Source: Paraburkholderia ribeironis
GTDB taxonomy: Bacteria > Pseudomonadota > Gammaproteobacteria > Burkholderiales > Burkholderiaceae
Direction of reading: 5' to 3'
Assembly: GCF_900019265.1 (NCBI RefSeq)
Contig: NZ_CYGX02000048.1
Coordinates: 23,252-87,251, forward strand
Length of the DNA: 64,000 nucleotides
Under the pieces are notes generated by a model that was given only the letters and a program-made list of their open reading frames with translations, searched no databases and was not told where the DNA came from. Position 1 is the stretch's first letter; each line of letters starts with the position of its first letter. A program made the position numbers and the translations under genes. This document shows, in pieces, positions 53,658 through 62,516 of this stretch.

Positions 53658-54059
53658 TTACGCCTTCGCTGCGGCTGCCGCTGCGTCGTCTTCGCGGAAC
53701 AGTTTGTCGGCCAGATGGAACGCTGAATTGGCGGCCGGCACGCCGCAATAGATCGCGGTTTGCAGTAGCACTTCCTTGATCTGCTCGCGCGTCACGCCAT
53801 TGTTCTTCGCGGCGCGCAGGTGCAGCGCAAGTTCTTCGCTGCGATTGAGCGCGACCATCATCGCGATGGTCAGCAGGCTGCGCGTATGACGCGGCAAGCC
53901 ATCACGCGTCCAGATTTCGCCCCACGCATAGCGGGTGATCAGGTTCTGGAATTCTTCCGTCAGCTCGGTGCGGTTCGCGAGCGAACGGTCGACGTGCGCG
54001 TTGCCCAGCACCGCGCGGCGCACACCGAGTCCGGCTTCGTAGCGGTCTTCGTCGTTCAT
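53658..54059 (-). CDS. pcaC: 4-carboxymuconolactone decarboxylase
   Basis: A 133-residue carboxymuconolactone decarboxylase: start MNDEDRYEAGLGVRRAVLGNAHVDR, then EFQNLITRYAWGEIWTRDGL and LLQTAIYCGVPAANSAF. It converts 4-carboxymuconolactone to beta-ketoadipate enol-lactone in protocatechuate catabolism. The ATG overlaps the pcaD stop by 4 bp. In some bacteria it is fused to PcaD as PcaL; here the two are separate. Confidence 0.95.
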   Translation of the reverse strand: MNDEDRYEAGLGVRRAVLGNAHVDRSLANRTELTEEFQNLITRYAWGEIWTRDGLPRHTRSLLTIAMMVALNRSEELALHLRAAKNNGVTREQIKEVLLQTAIYCGVPAANSAFHLADKLFREDDAAAAAAKA

Positions 54060-54847
54060 TTGGTCTCCGTCAGGAAGTCGAGCACGGTCTTCGTGAAAGC
54101 GTCCGCCTTCTCGACGTTGGAGATGTGCGCCGCGTCCAGTTCGACGTAGCGCGCGCCGGGAATCGCCTGCGCGAGTTCGCGGCCTTGCTCGGGCGTCGCG
54201 GCCAGATCGTGCGTGCCGCTGATCACCAGCGCCGGCACCTTGATGCCAGGCAGTTCCGGGCGCAGATCGGTCGCGTCGATCGCGTCGCAATTCGATGCGT
54301 AGCCTTCCTTGTCGGTGTGCACGAACACGTCGCGGATCATCGCCAGCACCACCGGTTCGCGTTCGAAGTACTCGGCCGTGAACCAGCGCGGCAGCACCGC
54401 ATCGGCGAGCGCGAGCATGCCTTCGCTGCGGGCCTTCGCGGCGCGCGGCACCCACACTTCCGGCGAACCGATGCGCGCCGCCGTGTTGGACAGCACGACG
54501 CGCTCCAGACGATCGGCATGGCGCGCAGCCAACGCGATGCCGGTCAGGCCGCCCATCGACACCCCGCAAAAATTCGCGCGGGCGATCTTCAGCGTGTCCA
54601 TCAGGCCGAGCACGTCGCCGGTCAGCTGTTCGATCGTGTAGGGACCCTTCGGCGCTTCCGAGTGGCCGTGGCCGCGCGTGTCGTAGCGCAGCACGCGGAA
54701 GTGCTTCGACAACGCCGCGACTTGCGGCGTCCACATGGACAGATCGCTGCCGAGCGAATTCGACAACACGATCCACGGCGCGTTGCCGTGACGGTCACCG
54801 TCGATTCGATAGTGAAGCTCGGTGCCGTTGACTGCGGCGTAGGGCAT
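54056..54847 (-). CDS. pcaD: 3-oxoadipate enol-lactonase
   Basis: A 263-residue alpha/beta hydrolase with nucleophile elbow GVSMGG, start MPYAAVNGTELHYRIDGDRHG and the late SGTHDLAATPE and AAHISN regions bearing the acid and base. It hydrolyses beta-ketoadipate enol-lactone. AAGGAG precedes the ATG. It lies 5 bp after the pcaB stop codon, so the three genes are one transcript. Confidence 0.95.
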   Translation of the reverse strand: MPYAAVNGTELHYRIDGDRHGNAPWIVLSNSLGSDLSMWTPQVAALSKHFRVLRYDTRGHGHSEAPKGPYTIEQLTGDVLGLMDTLKIARANFCGVSMGGLTGIALAARHADRLERVVLSNTAARIGSPEVWVPRAAKARSEGMLALADAVLPRWFTAEYFEREPVVLAMIRDVFVHTDKEGYASNCDAIDATDLRPELPGIKVPALVISGTHDLAATPEQGRELAQAIPGARYVELDAAHISNVEKADAFTKTVLDFLTETK

Positions 54848-54852
54848 GCCGG

Positions 54853-56232
54853 TTACTCCTTGGAATGGGCGCGCGTTGCGCGCGTGGTGTGAAGGGTCAG
54901 CGCGGCGTCCACATAAGCGTGGGCCTGGCCGACGTATTGAGCGGGGTCGAGCAACTGCTGCAAACGCTCGAGCGGAAGATGTTCGGTGACGGCGGGGTCG
55001 GCGGCGAGCACATCGTAGAGCGTCTGCCCATCGCGGATCGCGGCTTTCGATGCGCGTTCGACCAGATGATGCGCGTCGAGCCGGCCGATGCTGTCGCCAA
55101 GCGCGAGCATCACCGCTTCGCCGAGAATCAGGCCGTGTGTGACGTCGAGATTCGCGGCGAGACGCGCCACGTTGACGTTCAACCCGGCGGCGATCTGTTC
55201 GATATTGGCGAGCGCGCCGCCCGCCAGACGCGCGAGGTCCGGCAGCGCGTCCCACTCGGCCTGCCAGCCGCCGAGCGCGCGCTCGTGCTCCTGCACCATG
55301 CCGGCGAACACCGTGGCGACCAGTCCGGGCGCCCGCGTCGCGGCGGTCAGCACGGCGGCGCAGCCGACCGGGTTGCGCTTGTGCGGCATGGTCGACGAAC
55401 CGCCCTTGCCGGCCGCGGCGGGCTCGGCGAGTTCATCGATTTCGGTTTGCATCTGCAACGAGATGTCGCGCGCAATTTTGCCCAGTGTGCCGATCAGCAT
55501 GCCGAACAGCGACGCCGTTTCAGCGATGCGGTCACGCTGCGTGTGCCACGGCAACGTGGGCAGGGCGAGGCCGAGCTCTTGCGCGAGCGACTGCGTGACC
55601 TGCGGCGCGGCATCGCGCAGACTCGCGAGCGTGCCGGCCGCGCCGCCGAATTGCAGCACCAGCACGCGCTCGCGCAGCGCATCGAGCCGCTCGCGATGCC
55701 GCAGCAGCGCGTCGAGCCATTGCGCGAACTTCAGGCCGAGCGTGATGGGCAGCGCCTGCTGCAACCAGGTGCGGCCGATCATCGGCGTCGCGCGATGGGC
55801 TGCCGCGAGTTTAGCCACCGCGTCACAGGTGGACTGCAGACCGCTGTCGAGCAGATCGAAGCTGTCGCGCAACTGCAGCACCGTCGCGGTATCGATGATG
55901 TCCTGACTCGTTGCGCCCCAATGCACGTACTTGCTCGCCTCGGCGTCGGCGGCCTTGACGCGCGCCGTGAGTTGCTTGACGAGCGGAATCGCGAGGTTGC
56001 CGCCGAGCGCGGCGTCACGCGCGAGCGCGTCCGCGTCCAGTTGATCGGCGTGGCAGGCCGCTTCGATCGCGGGCACGGCGGACTCGGGAATCACGCGATG
56101 CGCGGCCGAAGCGCGAGCGAGCGCCGCTTCCACGTCGAGCATCCGTTGCAGCGTCGCACGCGGCGCCCAGATGTCGTTCATCGGCTGTGTGCCGCAAAGA
56201 AGGCCGGTCAGACGGGCACTGGAGTCGAGCAT
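54853..56232 (-). CDS. pcaB: 3-carboxy-cis,cis-muconate cycloisomerase
   Basis: A 459-residue member of the fumarase/aspartase superfamily with the signature GSSTMPHKRNP and the start LTGLLCGTQPMNDIWAPRATLQRMLDVEAALARA. It forms 4-carboxymuconolactone from carboxymuconate. I placed the start at 56232 (MLDSSARLTGLLCG); no good ribosome site precedes it, and the frame stays open another 290 bp through a repeat-rich leader, so the exact start is uncertain. Confidence 0.92.
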   Translation of the reverse strand: MLDSSARLTGLLCGTQPMNDIWAPRATLQRMLDVEAALARASAAHRVIPESAVPAIEAACHADQLDADALARDAALGGNLAIPLVKQLTARVKAADAEASKYVHWGATSQDIIDTATVLQLRDSFDLLDSGLQSTCDAVAKLAAAHRATPMIGRTWLQQALPITLGLKFAQWLDALLRHRERLDALRERVLVLQFGGAAGTLASLRDAAPQVTQSLAQELGLALPTLPWHTQRDRIAETASLFGMLIGTLGKIARDISLQMQTEIDELAEPAAAGKGGSSTMPHKRNPVGCAAVLTAATRAPGLVATVFAGMVQEHERALGGWQAEWDALPDLARLAGGALANIEQIAAGLNVNVARLAANLDVTHGLILGEAVMLALGDSIGRLDAHHLVERASKAAIRDGQTLYDVLAADPAVTEHLPLERLQQLLDPAQYVGQAHAYVDAALTLHTTRATRAHSKE

Positions 56233-56390
56233 GATGACGTCGATGTTCGCGGGAATCAGAGGTGAAGGTTGAGGGCGGCGTGCAATGTGCGTCGTACGGC
56301 GTGCGTGGCGCGTGATGCAAGCGTCAACGCGCTGGCCGGCACTGCATGCACCGCGGGTCGCGTACCGCACGCGGCATTGCGCGCGTATTG

Positions 56391-56435
56391 GCACGTACTG
56401 CACGTATCGCGCGTACCGCACGTGTTGCGCGTATT
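56391..56435. repeat. Degenerate 9-bp repeats in the pcaB leader
   Basis: Five contiguous 9-bp units of consensus GCRCGTRYY cover 56391-56435, with a sixth at 56381-56389. They lie in the 392-bp gap between pcaJ and pcaB, which otherwise contains no gene. Confidence 0.7.
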
Positions 56436-56591
56436 GTGCGCCAAACGCGGCCGACACGGCGCGCAGCCGGGCAGCTCTGCGCGCCTCAGGTTTGCCGGGG
56501 GCGCGCCGGCGCATCCATGACACGTTGCGCGCCGCCTCGCCTCGAGCTGTCCTCAGCCACCCTCAGCCGCCAGCGGATCGGCGCTTGCCGA

Positions 56592-56619
56592 AGCGCGCCG
56601 ACGGTCTCGCCGGCGCGCT
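56592..56619 (-). terminator. Hairpin just after pcaJ, possible attenuator
   Basis: AGCGCGCCG (56592-56600) and CGGCGCGCT (56611-56619) form a 9-bp stem with a 10-nt loop 5 bp after the pcaJ stop codon. With no T run it may only reduce read-through into pcaBDC or protect the pcaIJ mRNA end. Confidence 0.4.
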
Positions 56620-56624
56620 GCGCA

Positions 56625-57284
56625 TCAGGCCGCGCGAGCCGCCTGCGTGCCGTCGATCAGCGGCACGCCAGTCAGCTTGTGCAGCGCGTCGAAATCGATG
56701 TCCGAGAAGATCTCACGCACCACGAGTCCCTGCTCGGTGACGTCGATCATCGCAAGGTCGGTATAGATGCGATCGACGCAGCCCACACCCGTCACCGGAT
56801 ACGTGCACTCGGCGGTGATCTTGCTTTCGCCCTGCTTGGTCAGATGCTCCATCATCACGTAGACCTGCTTGGCGCCGATCGCCAGATCCATCGCGCCGCC
56901 CACGGCCGGAATCGCGTCGGGCGCGCCAGTGTGCCAGTTGGCCAGATCGCCGGTAGCCGACACCTGGAACGCGCCGAGCACACAGAAATCCAGATGGCCG
57001 CCGCGCATCATCGCGAACGAATCCGCGTGATGGAAGTAAGCGCCGCCCGTCAGCAGCGTGACGTGCTGCTTGCCGGCGTTGATCAGTTCGTCGTCTTCCT
57101 CGCCTTTGGCGGGCGCGGGGCCCATGCCGAGCAGGCCGTTTTCGCTGTGCAGGAAGATTTCCTTGTCGGCGCCGAGGTGATTGGCCACCAGCGTCGGCAC
57201 GCCGATGCCGAGGTTCACGTAAGCACCTTCGGGGATGTCCAGCGCAACGCGCTTGGCCATTTCATCGCGGGTCAGTTTTTTCAT
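56625..57284 (-). CDS. pcaJ: 3-oxoadipate CoA-transferase subunit B
   Basis: A 219-residue class-I CoA-transferase beta subunit with the catalytic Glu in HSENGLLGMG and the start MKKLTRDEMAKRVALDIPEGAYVNLGIG. With PcaI it moves CoA from succinyl-CoA to beta-ketoadipate. It starts 14 bp after the pcaI stop codon. Confidence 0.94.
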   Translation of the reverse strand: MKKLTRDEMAKRVALDIPEGAYVNLGIGVPTLVANHLGADKEIFLHSENGLLGMGPAPAKGEEDDELINAGKQHVTLLTGGAYFHHADSFAMMRGGHLDFCVLGAFQVSATGDLANWHTGAPDAIPAVGGAMDLAIGAKQVYVMMEHLTKQGESKITAECTYPVTGVGCVDRIYTDLAMIDVTEQGLVVREIFSDIDFDALHKLTGVPLIDGTQAARAA

Positions 57285-57298
57285 GTCGGGTCTCCGGG

Positions 57299-58006
57299 TC
57301 AGGCAGCGGCGTCGTGAGGATTGGGCGTCGGGGCATGCGCCGCTTGCGGCACTTCGATCACGCGCTGCACGAAGATGCCGGGCGTGACGATCACTTCCGG
57401 ATCGAGTGCGCCGAGCGGCACCACTTCCGACACCTGCACGATCGCCGTTTTTGCCGCGCTTGCCATGATCGGACCGAAGTTGCGGGCCGTCTTGCGATAG
57501 ATCAGGTTGCCCCAGCGATCGCCCTTGTACGCCTTGATCAGCGCGAAGTCCGCATGCAGCGGCGACTCCAGCACGTAGTGCCGGCCGTCGATCAGACGGG
57601 TTTCCTTGCCCTCGGCGAGCTTCGTGCCGTAGCCGGTCGGCGTGAAGAAACCGCCGATGCCCGCGCCCGCCGCGCGAATGCGTTCCGCCAGGTTGCCTTG
57701 CGGCACCAGTTCCAGTTCGATTTCGCCGGCGCGATAGAGCGCGTCGAACACGTAGGAGTCGGTCTGGCGCGGAAACGAGCAGATGATCTTGCGCACGCGT
57801 TTGGCTTTGAGCAGCGCCGCGAGGCCGATGTCGCCGTTACCCGCATTGTTGTTGACGATGGTGAGATCGCACGCGCCCTGCTCGATGAGCGCGTCGATCA
57901 GCTCGGACGGCATGCCGGCCGTGCCGAAGCCGCCGATCATGACAGTCGCGCCGTCGTGGACATCGGCGACCGCCGACTGAAGTGACTCGAAAATCTTGTT
58001 GATCAT
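57299..58006 (-). CDS. pcaI: 3-oxoadipate CoA-transferase subunit A
   Basis: A 235-residue class-I CoA-transferase alpha subunit with the glycine-rich CoA motif MIGGFGTAGMPSELIDAL and GIGGFFTPTGYGTKLAEGK. It is the first gene of the leftward pca block and diverges from the LysR gene across 452 bp. The 3-oxoadipyl-CoA thiolase gene (pcaF) and protocatechuate dioxygenase genes (pcaGH) are not in the window. Confidence 0.94.
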   Translation of the reverse strand: MINKIFESLQSAVADVHDGATVMIGGFGTAGMPSELIDALIEQGACDLTIVNNNAGNGDIGLAALLKAKRVRKIICSFPRQTDSYVFDALYRAGEIELELVPQGNLAERIRAAGAGIGGFFTPTGYGTKLAEGKETRLIDGRHYVLESPLHADFALIKAYKGDRWGNLIYRKTARNFGPIMASAAKTAIVQVSEVVPLGALDPEVIVTPGIFVQRVIEVPQAAHAPTPNPHDAAA

Positions 58007-58151
58007 GTCGAATTTCCTTGTGGGGCGCTGCGTGCCGCTGCGCCGGACTGCCGCTGGCCGACAGGGCTTCTGCGGGACGCTCTCCGGGCCAATGCTGGCG
58101 ACGGCTCGCCGGTGGAGATGCGGGCTGGCGCCTTCGGTGGGTTCGCCGATT

Positions 58152-58185
58152 TGTTCGATATGTGAACATCGATTCGTTTAGCGAA
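58152..58185. promoter_or_regulatory. Two dyads in the pcaI-lysR intergenic region
   Basis: TGTTC-7-GAACA (58152-58168) and TTCG-5-CGAA (58173-58185 region) lie about 150-180 bp upstream of pcaI in the 452-bp divergent region. Their spacing and T-N11-A-like form are compatible with LysR-type binding. Confidence 0.45.
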
Positions 58186-58458
58186 CGATCAGGCGATTAT
58201 GGTTGTGCTACGGGCGGGTGTCAAGGCCGGGAAATCCCCTTAATCATAGGTTCTCGCCAGCCATCGCAGCACGTTCGTTGTCCTGCGGCGCTGCGTCGGG
58301 CGGGCAATGTACAAGCTCCGGCCGAAACGCATCGGCACGCGCGCCGGGGTGCGCCAAAGGAAACCCCACTATCCGCGAAGATGATTTTTCATCTACCCTT
58401 TATATCCATAGCAGATAGCCGTACCCGTCGTTCCCACCCCAGTCCAGTCCACCCGAGC

Positions 58459-59388
58459 ATGTCCAACACCCATCTGGATCTGAACCTGATCCCCTACCTC
58501 GTCGCGATGGAAGACACCCGCAATGTCAGCCGCGCCGCCGAACAACTCGGCGTGAGCCAGCCGCGCGTGAGCACTGCGTTGGGCCGTCTGCGCGAATACT
58601 TCGACGACCCGTTGTTCGTGCGCACGTCCAAAGGCATGGAGCCCACGCCCCGCGCGCTCGCGATCCTGCCCGCCGCCCGCGACGCGCTGCTGCGCATCGA
58701 GAAAGGCATGCTCGACGTGCAGGACTTCGACCCCGCCACCAGCACCCATACGTTTTCGATCGCACTCTCCGACGTCGGCGAAATCGTGTTCCTGCCGCGG
58801 CTGCTGCAACTGTTCGCCGAACGCGCGCCGTTCGCGAATCTGCGGTCGGTGTCGCTGCCGCCGTCGCACGTGGAACGCGGGCTCGAATCGGGCGACGTCG
58901 ACCTGGCGGTCGGCTACTTTCCGGACCTGTCGGGCAATAACTTTTTCCAGCAGCGGCTCTTCACGCACCGCTTCATCTGCCTGATGCGCAGCGGCCATCC
59001 GCTGTCGAAGGCGCCGCTCACGCTGGCCCAGTACGTCGCGTCGGGCCATGCGGTGGTACGCGCCGAGGGACGCAGCCAGGAGATCCTCGAGCAATTCCTG
59101 GAAAAGAAGCGCATCAAGCGCCGCGCGGTGCTCGAGACACCGCACTTCATGAGCCTGCCGTTCATCCTCGCGCGCAGCGACCTGCTCGCGACGGTGCCGC
59201 ACGCGATCGGCTTCGCCTATGTGTCCGAGCACGCGTCGATCACGCTGGTCGAGCCGCCGCTGCCGTTGCCGCGCTTCGATCTGCGTCAGCACTGGCATCG
59301 CAAGTTTCATAACGACCCGCGTGCGAGCTGGCTGCGCGGCGTGGTCGCCGAACTCTTCAACGACGCCATGGACGAGTGGCCGAAATGA
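58459..59388 (+). CDS. LysR-family regulator next to pca genes
   Basis: A 309-residue LysR regulator with N-terminal HTH (about 4-63; DLNLIPYLVAMEDTRNVSRAAEQLGVSQPRVSTALGRLREYFDDPLFVRT) and an effector-binding domain of the NodD/LinR-like subtype. Divergent position makes it the probable activator of pcaIJ-BDC, with beta-ketoadipate, carboxymuconate or a related compound as effector. It is not obviously PcaQ, so no symbol is given. Confidence 0.92.
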   Translation: MSNTHLDLNLIPYLVAMEDTRNVSRAAEQLGVSQPRVSTALGRLREYFDDPLFVRTSKGMEPTPRALAILPAARDALLRIEKGMLDVQDFDPATSTHTFSIALSDVGEIVFLPRLLQLFAERAPFANLRSVSLPPSHVERGLESGDVDLAVGYFPDLSGNNFFQQRLFTHRFICLMRSGHPLSKAPLTLAQYVASGHAVVRAEGRSQEILEQFLEKKRIKRRAVLETPHFMSLPFILARSDLLATVPHAIGFAYVSEHASITLVEPPLPLPRFDLRQHWHRKFHNDPRASWLRGVVAELFNDAMDEWPK

Positions 59389-59518
59389 CCGGCCAGGCGC
59401 GGCGCCCCGACGCTGACAAGGACATCGGCACGATGGCACGCAAAACATGGAACAATGGCCCCACTCATTGAACCCGCGCGGCGCTTAGCGCCGACGCGCG
59501 ACCCCGGAGGAGCAACGC

Positions 59519-60157
59519 ATGACCAGCAGCAAGGCAAAGAAAACCAAACCCGCAGCCGCGGCGCAACGCCCGAGCCGCGACGAAGCCGAAGCAGCCGTTC
59601 GCGTGCTGTTGCGCTGGGCCGGCGACGATCCGCAGCGTGAGGGCCTGCTCGACACGCCCGGACGCGTGGTGCGCTCCTATGAGGAGTTCTACGCGGGCTA
59701 TCAGGTCGACCCGCGTGAGATCCTTGCCCGCACCTTTTCCGAAGTGGACGGCTACGACGAAATGATCGTGCTGAAAGACATCCGCTTCGAAAGCTACTGC
59801 GAACATCATATGGTGCCGATCATCGGGCGCGCGCACGTCGCGTATCTGCCCGCGCATCGGGTGGTCGGCATCTCGAAGCTGGCGCGTCTGGTCGATGCGT
59901 TCGCCAAGCGGCTGCAGATCCAGGAAAAGATGACGGTGCAGATCGCCGACACGTTGAACGATGTGCTGCAGCCGGTCGGCGTCGGCGTGATTCTCGAAGC
60001 CGCGCATCAATGCATGTCGACCCGTGGCGTGCACAAGACCGGCGTCACGATGGTGACGTCGCGCATGCTCGGCACGTTTCGCTCCGATCCGTCGACGCGT
60101 CGCGAGTTTCTGGCGATCGTCGGCAATCCGGGCGTGGTGTCCGTTGCCAATACTTGA
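59519..60157 (+). CDS. folE: GTP cyclohydrolase I
   Basis: A 212-residue type-I GTP cyclohydrolase with zinc ligands Cys94, His97 (SYCEHHMVP) and Cys165 (AAHQCMSTRGV), and the TGVTMVTSRMLGTFR segment. It opens GTP to dihydroneopterin triphosphate at the start of folate synthesis. The N-terminal ~20 residues are Lys/Ala-rich and variable. GGAGGAG precedes the ATG. Burkholderiales often carry more than one folE copy; which copy this is cannot be told here. Confidence 0.95.
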   Translation: MTSSKAKKTKPAAAAQRPSRDEAEAAVRVLLRWAGDDPQREGLLDTPGRVVRSYEEFYAGYQVDPREILARTFSEVDGYDEMIVLKDIRFESYCEHHMVPIIGRAHVAYLPAHRVVGISKLARLVDAFAKRLQIQEKMTVQIADTLNDVLQPVGVGVILEAAHQCMSTRGVHKTGVTMVTSRMLGTFRSDPSTRREFLAIVGNPGVVSVANT

Positions 60158-60238
60158 GTACGCCTGACCAGCTCTGACCGCGTCTGGGCGGGCGCGTCTT
60201 GGCGCGGTCTGGGCGCGGCGGGTCCTGGGTCCGGCCGC

Positions 60239-61144
60239 TCACGCCGCGCTGCGCGATGCGCGGCCGCGGCCCAAGGTGGCCAGCAACACTGCACCCAGCA
60301 CACATGCAACGCCGGCCAGCTGCGCTGCCCCGACTGGCTCGCGCAAGCCCAGCGCCGCGAACGCCACCGCGCTCACTGGCACGAGCGCGGTCGTCAGCCC
60401 GGCTTCCGCGCCGCTGATGCGCGCGGCGCCCGCATACCAGAGCACGAAGCCCAACAGGGTCGGCACGAGCGCGTAGTACAGCACGCCGCCCAACGCGCTC
60501 GCATCGACGGGCAAGCTCCACGGCTTTTCGAAGCACGCCGGCACGAGCGCCACCGCGAGGCCGATCCCGCACATCAACGCCGACAGCGGCAGCGGCGCAA
60601 CCGGTGTGCGCAGCTTGCGATTGAGCAGGATGAAGAGCGCCTCGCAGAGCACCGCCGCGAACACGAGCGCGTTGCCGGCGAGCGAGCCGGCCGCATGCGG
60701 CGCGGTGATAGCGTCGATACGGACCGTGCACACCAGCACGCCGGCCGTCGCAAGCACGATCGCGCCGAGCAGCGCCGGCGCGGGGCGCTCGCCGAGCGCG
60801 AGCATCGCGACGCCCGCCGATACCGCGGGCAAGGTGCCGGCTATCACACCGGCGTCGGCGGCTGAGGCGAGTCTCATCCCGCTGATCAGCAACACCGTAT
60901 AACCGACGCTGCCCGCCCCCGCCTGGGCGATCACGAGCAAGGTATCGCGCCGGTCCAGACGCGGCCAGCGCACACCACGCCAGCGCATCGCCAGCACGAA
61001 CAATGGAAACGCGATCGCGAAGCGCAGCGCGGTCGCGCTGAATGGCGGCAGTCCGGCCGCGATTGCCTTGCTGACGACTACTGTGCTGCCGACTCCGAGC
61101 ATCGCCAGCGCGCAAAACAGGTATCCCGCATATCGCGAGTTCAT
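60239..61144 (-). CDS. EamA-family (DMT) transporter
   Basis: A 301-residue inner-membrane protein with ten predicted helices in two EamA repeats (about 5-140 and 150-290), including GLPPFSATALRFAIAFPLFV and the second-repeat counterpart ALVPTLLGFVLWYAGAARISGAEAGLTTALVPVSAVAFAALGLRE. The family exports metabolites or amino acids. It converges with folE. The start at 61144 gives the normal family length. Confidence 0.9.
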   Translation of the reverse strand: MNSRYAGYLFCALAMLGVGSTVVVSKAIAAGLPPFSATALRFAIAFPLFVLAMRWRGVRWPRLDRRDTLLVIAQAGAGSVGYTVLLISGMRLASAADAGVIAGTLPAVSAGVAMLALGERPAPALLGAIVLATAGVLVCTVRIDAITAPHAAGSLAGNALVFAAVLCEALFILLNRKLRTPVAPLPLSALMCGIGLAVALVPACFEKPWSLPVDASALGGVLYYALVPTLLGFVLWYAGAARISGAEAGLTTALVPVSAVAFAALGLREPVGAAQLAGVACVLGAVLLATLGRGRASRSAA

Positions 61145-61349
61145 TGGTGCTGTCCGGTTGTTGGAACGAGCACGCAGGTTAGGTGGATGAACACCGACGG
61201 TCTTGAACGAAATTGCAGACCGACACCGCAACGCGTGCGGCGATGCGCGCTGCGCAATCGGTCGGGTATCCTGACTAAACTGTCCCGCATGTGAATCACG
61301 CACTAACCGGCTTGCATATCGGGAACACACTTTGCGTGCGCGCAATGTA

Positions 61350-61421
61350 GTCGTTGCAGTCGTTGCAGTCGTTGCAGTCGTTGCAGTCGTTGCAGTCGTT
61401 GCAGTCGTTGCAGTCGTTGCA
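61350..61421 (+). repeat. Eight perfect 9-bp repeats, GTCGTTGCA
   Basis: GTCGTTGCA is repeated eight times without a mismatch. It lies 46 bp before the preferred TTG start of the DedA-type gene, in frame with it, and would encode Val-Val-Ala repeats if an upstream TTG at 61332 is used. Perfect identity points to recent expansion. Confidence 0.97.
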
Positions 61422-61466
61422 GTTCCGCAGCACGCCAGCCCGGCCGCAGTCACAGGAGCGCCTGAA

Positions 61467-62516
61467 TTGCTACAGTTTCCGTCTTCGGCGGTTGCAACCT
61501 GGGGCAGCGCGGTCGTCTTCGGCAACGTCCTGTTGACGCGCCTCGGCGTGCCGATCCCCGCCGTGCCGATGCTGCTGTTCGCGGGCTCGGCAATCGCCGC
61601 CGGCACCCTGTCGTTCTGGCCAATCTTTGGCGCGGCGGTGCTCGGCGCGGTCGTCGGCGACGGCACGTGGTTCACGGCCGGCCGTCTGTATGGCCGCAAG
61701 CTGCTCGCCGCGCTCGGCCGTCTGTCGCCTGCGGTGGATTCCAGAGTCGAGGTGGCGCGCTCGCTGTTCGAGCGCTTCGGCATGCCGCTCGTGTCAGTCT
61801 CGAAGTTCGTCCCCGGCCTCGGACTGATCACGCCGCCGCTGATGGGCACCACCGCCGTCGACGCTCGCATCTACGCGGGCTGGGAGCTCGCCAGCGTCGT
61901 CGCGTGGGCGACCTTCTGGCTGCTTGGCGGCGCCGCCGCGGAGCGGGAACTGCATATGCTGCGCGCCTTCGTGCAATCGCGCGGCGGCACGGTCGCCGAC
62001 ATCCTGGTGGCGGTGGCGCTGGTCTATCTGCTGTACCGCCTGCAGGCACGAAGCCGCGCACGGCGCCGGTTCGCACGCGGGGCATCGGCAACGAACGCGT
62101 CGCCAGCGGCGACGCGCGGCCGGCCGCATATCGCGCCGTCCAGAGTGCTCGACGCGCGCCCCGACACGCCGGCATACGACGCGCAGTGCCGCATTCCCGG
62201 CGCGCTATCGCTCGACGCTGATTCGCCCGAACAGATCGACGGCGCACTGCGCGCGCATGACATGGTGATCTACTGCATCTGCCCGGACAGCGCCACCGCC
62301 GCCGACATCACGCAACGCATGCGCCGCCACGGCTATACACGGATTCGCGCGCTGCGCGGCGGTCTCGACGCCTGGCAGCGGCGCGGCTTTCCAGTCGAGC
62401 CACTCGGGCCGGCAGGCGAACCGCTTGCCGGTCGACGTGCGCCCGCATCGCGTGACGACGCGCGCAACGCGATCACGCTACGCGGCTTTGCGCCGCGTGG
62501 CAGCGGGGGGACGTGA
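61467..62516 (+). CDS. DedA/SNARE-like membrane protein fused to rhodanese domain
   Basis: A protein of about 349 residues from the TTG at 61467 (AGGAG 8 nt upstream), or about 394 from the TTG at 61332. The first ~180 residues are a DedA/VTT domain (NVLLTRLGVPIPAVPMLLFAGS, GDGTWFTAGRLYGRK, SKFVPGLGLITPPLMG). After a membrane segment and an Arg-rich linker comes a rhodanese-like domain (about 225-315) with the variant loop YCICPDSATA in place of CxxGxR. DedA proteins are linked to lipid flipping and membrane homeostasis. Fusions of this type are known in proteobacteria; the role of the rhodanese part is unclear. Confidence 0.85.
   Translation: MLQFPSSAVATWGSAVVFGNVLLTRLGVPIPAVPMLLFAGSAIAAGTLSFWPIFGAAVLGAVVGDGTWFTAGRLYGRKLLAALGRLSPAVDSRVEVARSLFERFGMPLVSVSKFVPGLGLITPPLMGTTAVDARIYAGWELASVVAWATFWLLGGAAAERELHMLRAFVQSRGGTVADILVAVALVYLLYRLQARSRARRRFARGASATNASPAATRGRPHIAPSRVLDARPDTPAYDAQCRIPGALSLDADSPEQIDGALRAHDMVIYCICPDSATAADITQRMRRHGYTRIRALRGGLDAWQRRGFPVEPLGPAGEPLAGRRAPASRDDARNAITLRGFAPRGSGGT

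Noticed and set aside
61350..61421. Array considered as a CRISPR or origin iteron cluster
   Set aside because: Nine-base units are too short for CRISPR and there is no replication gene or AT-rich region.
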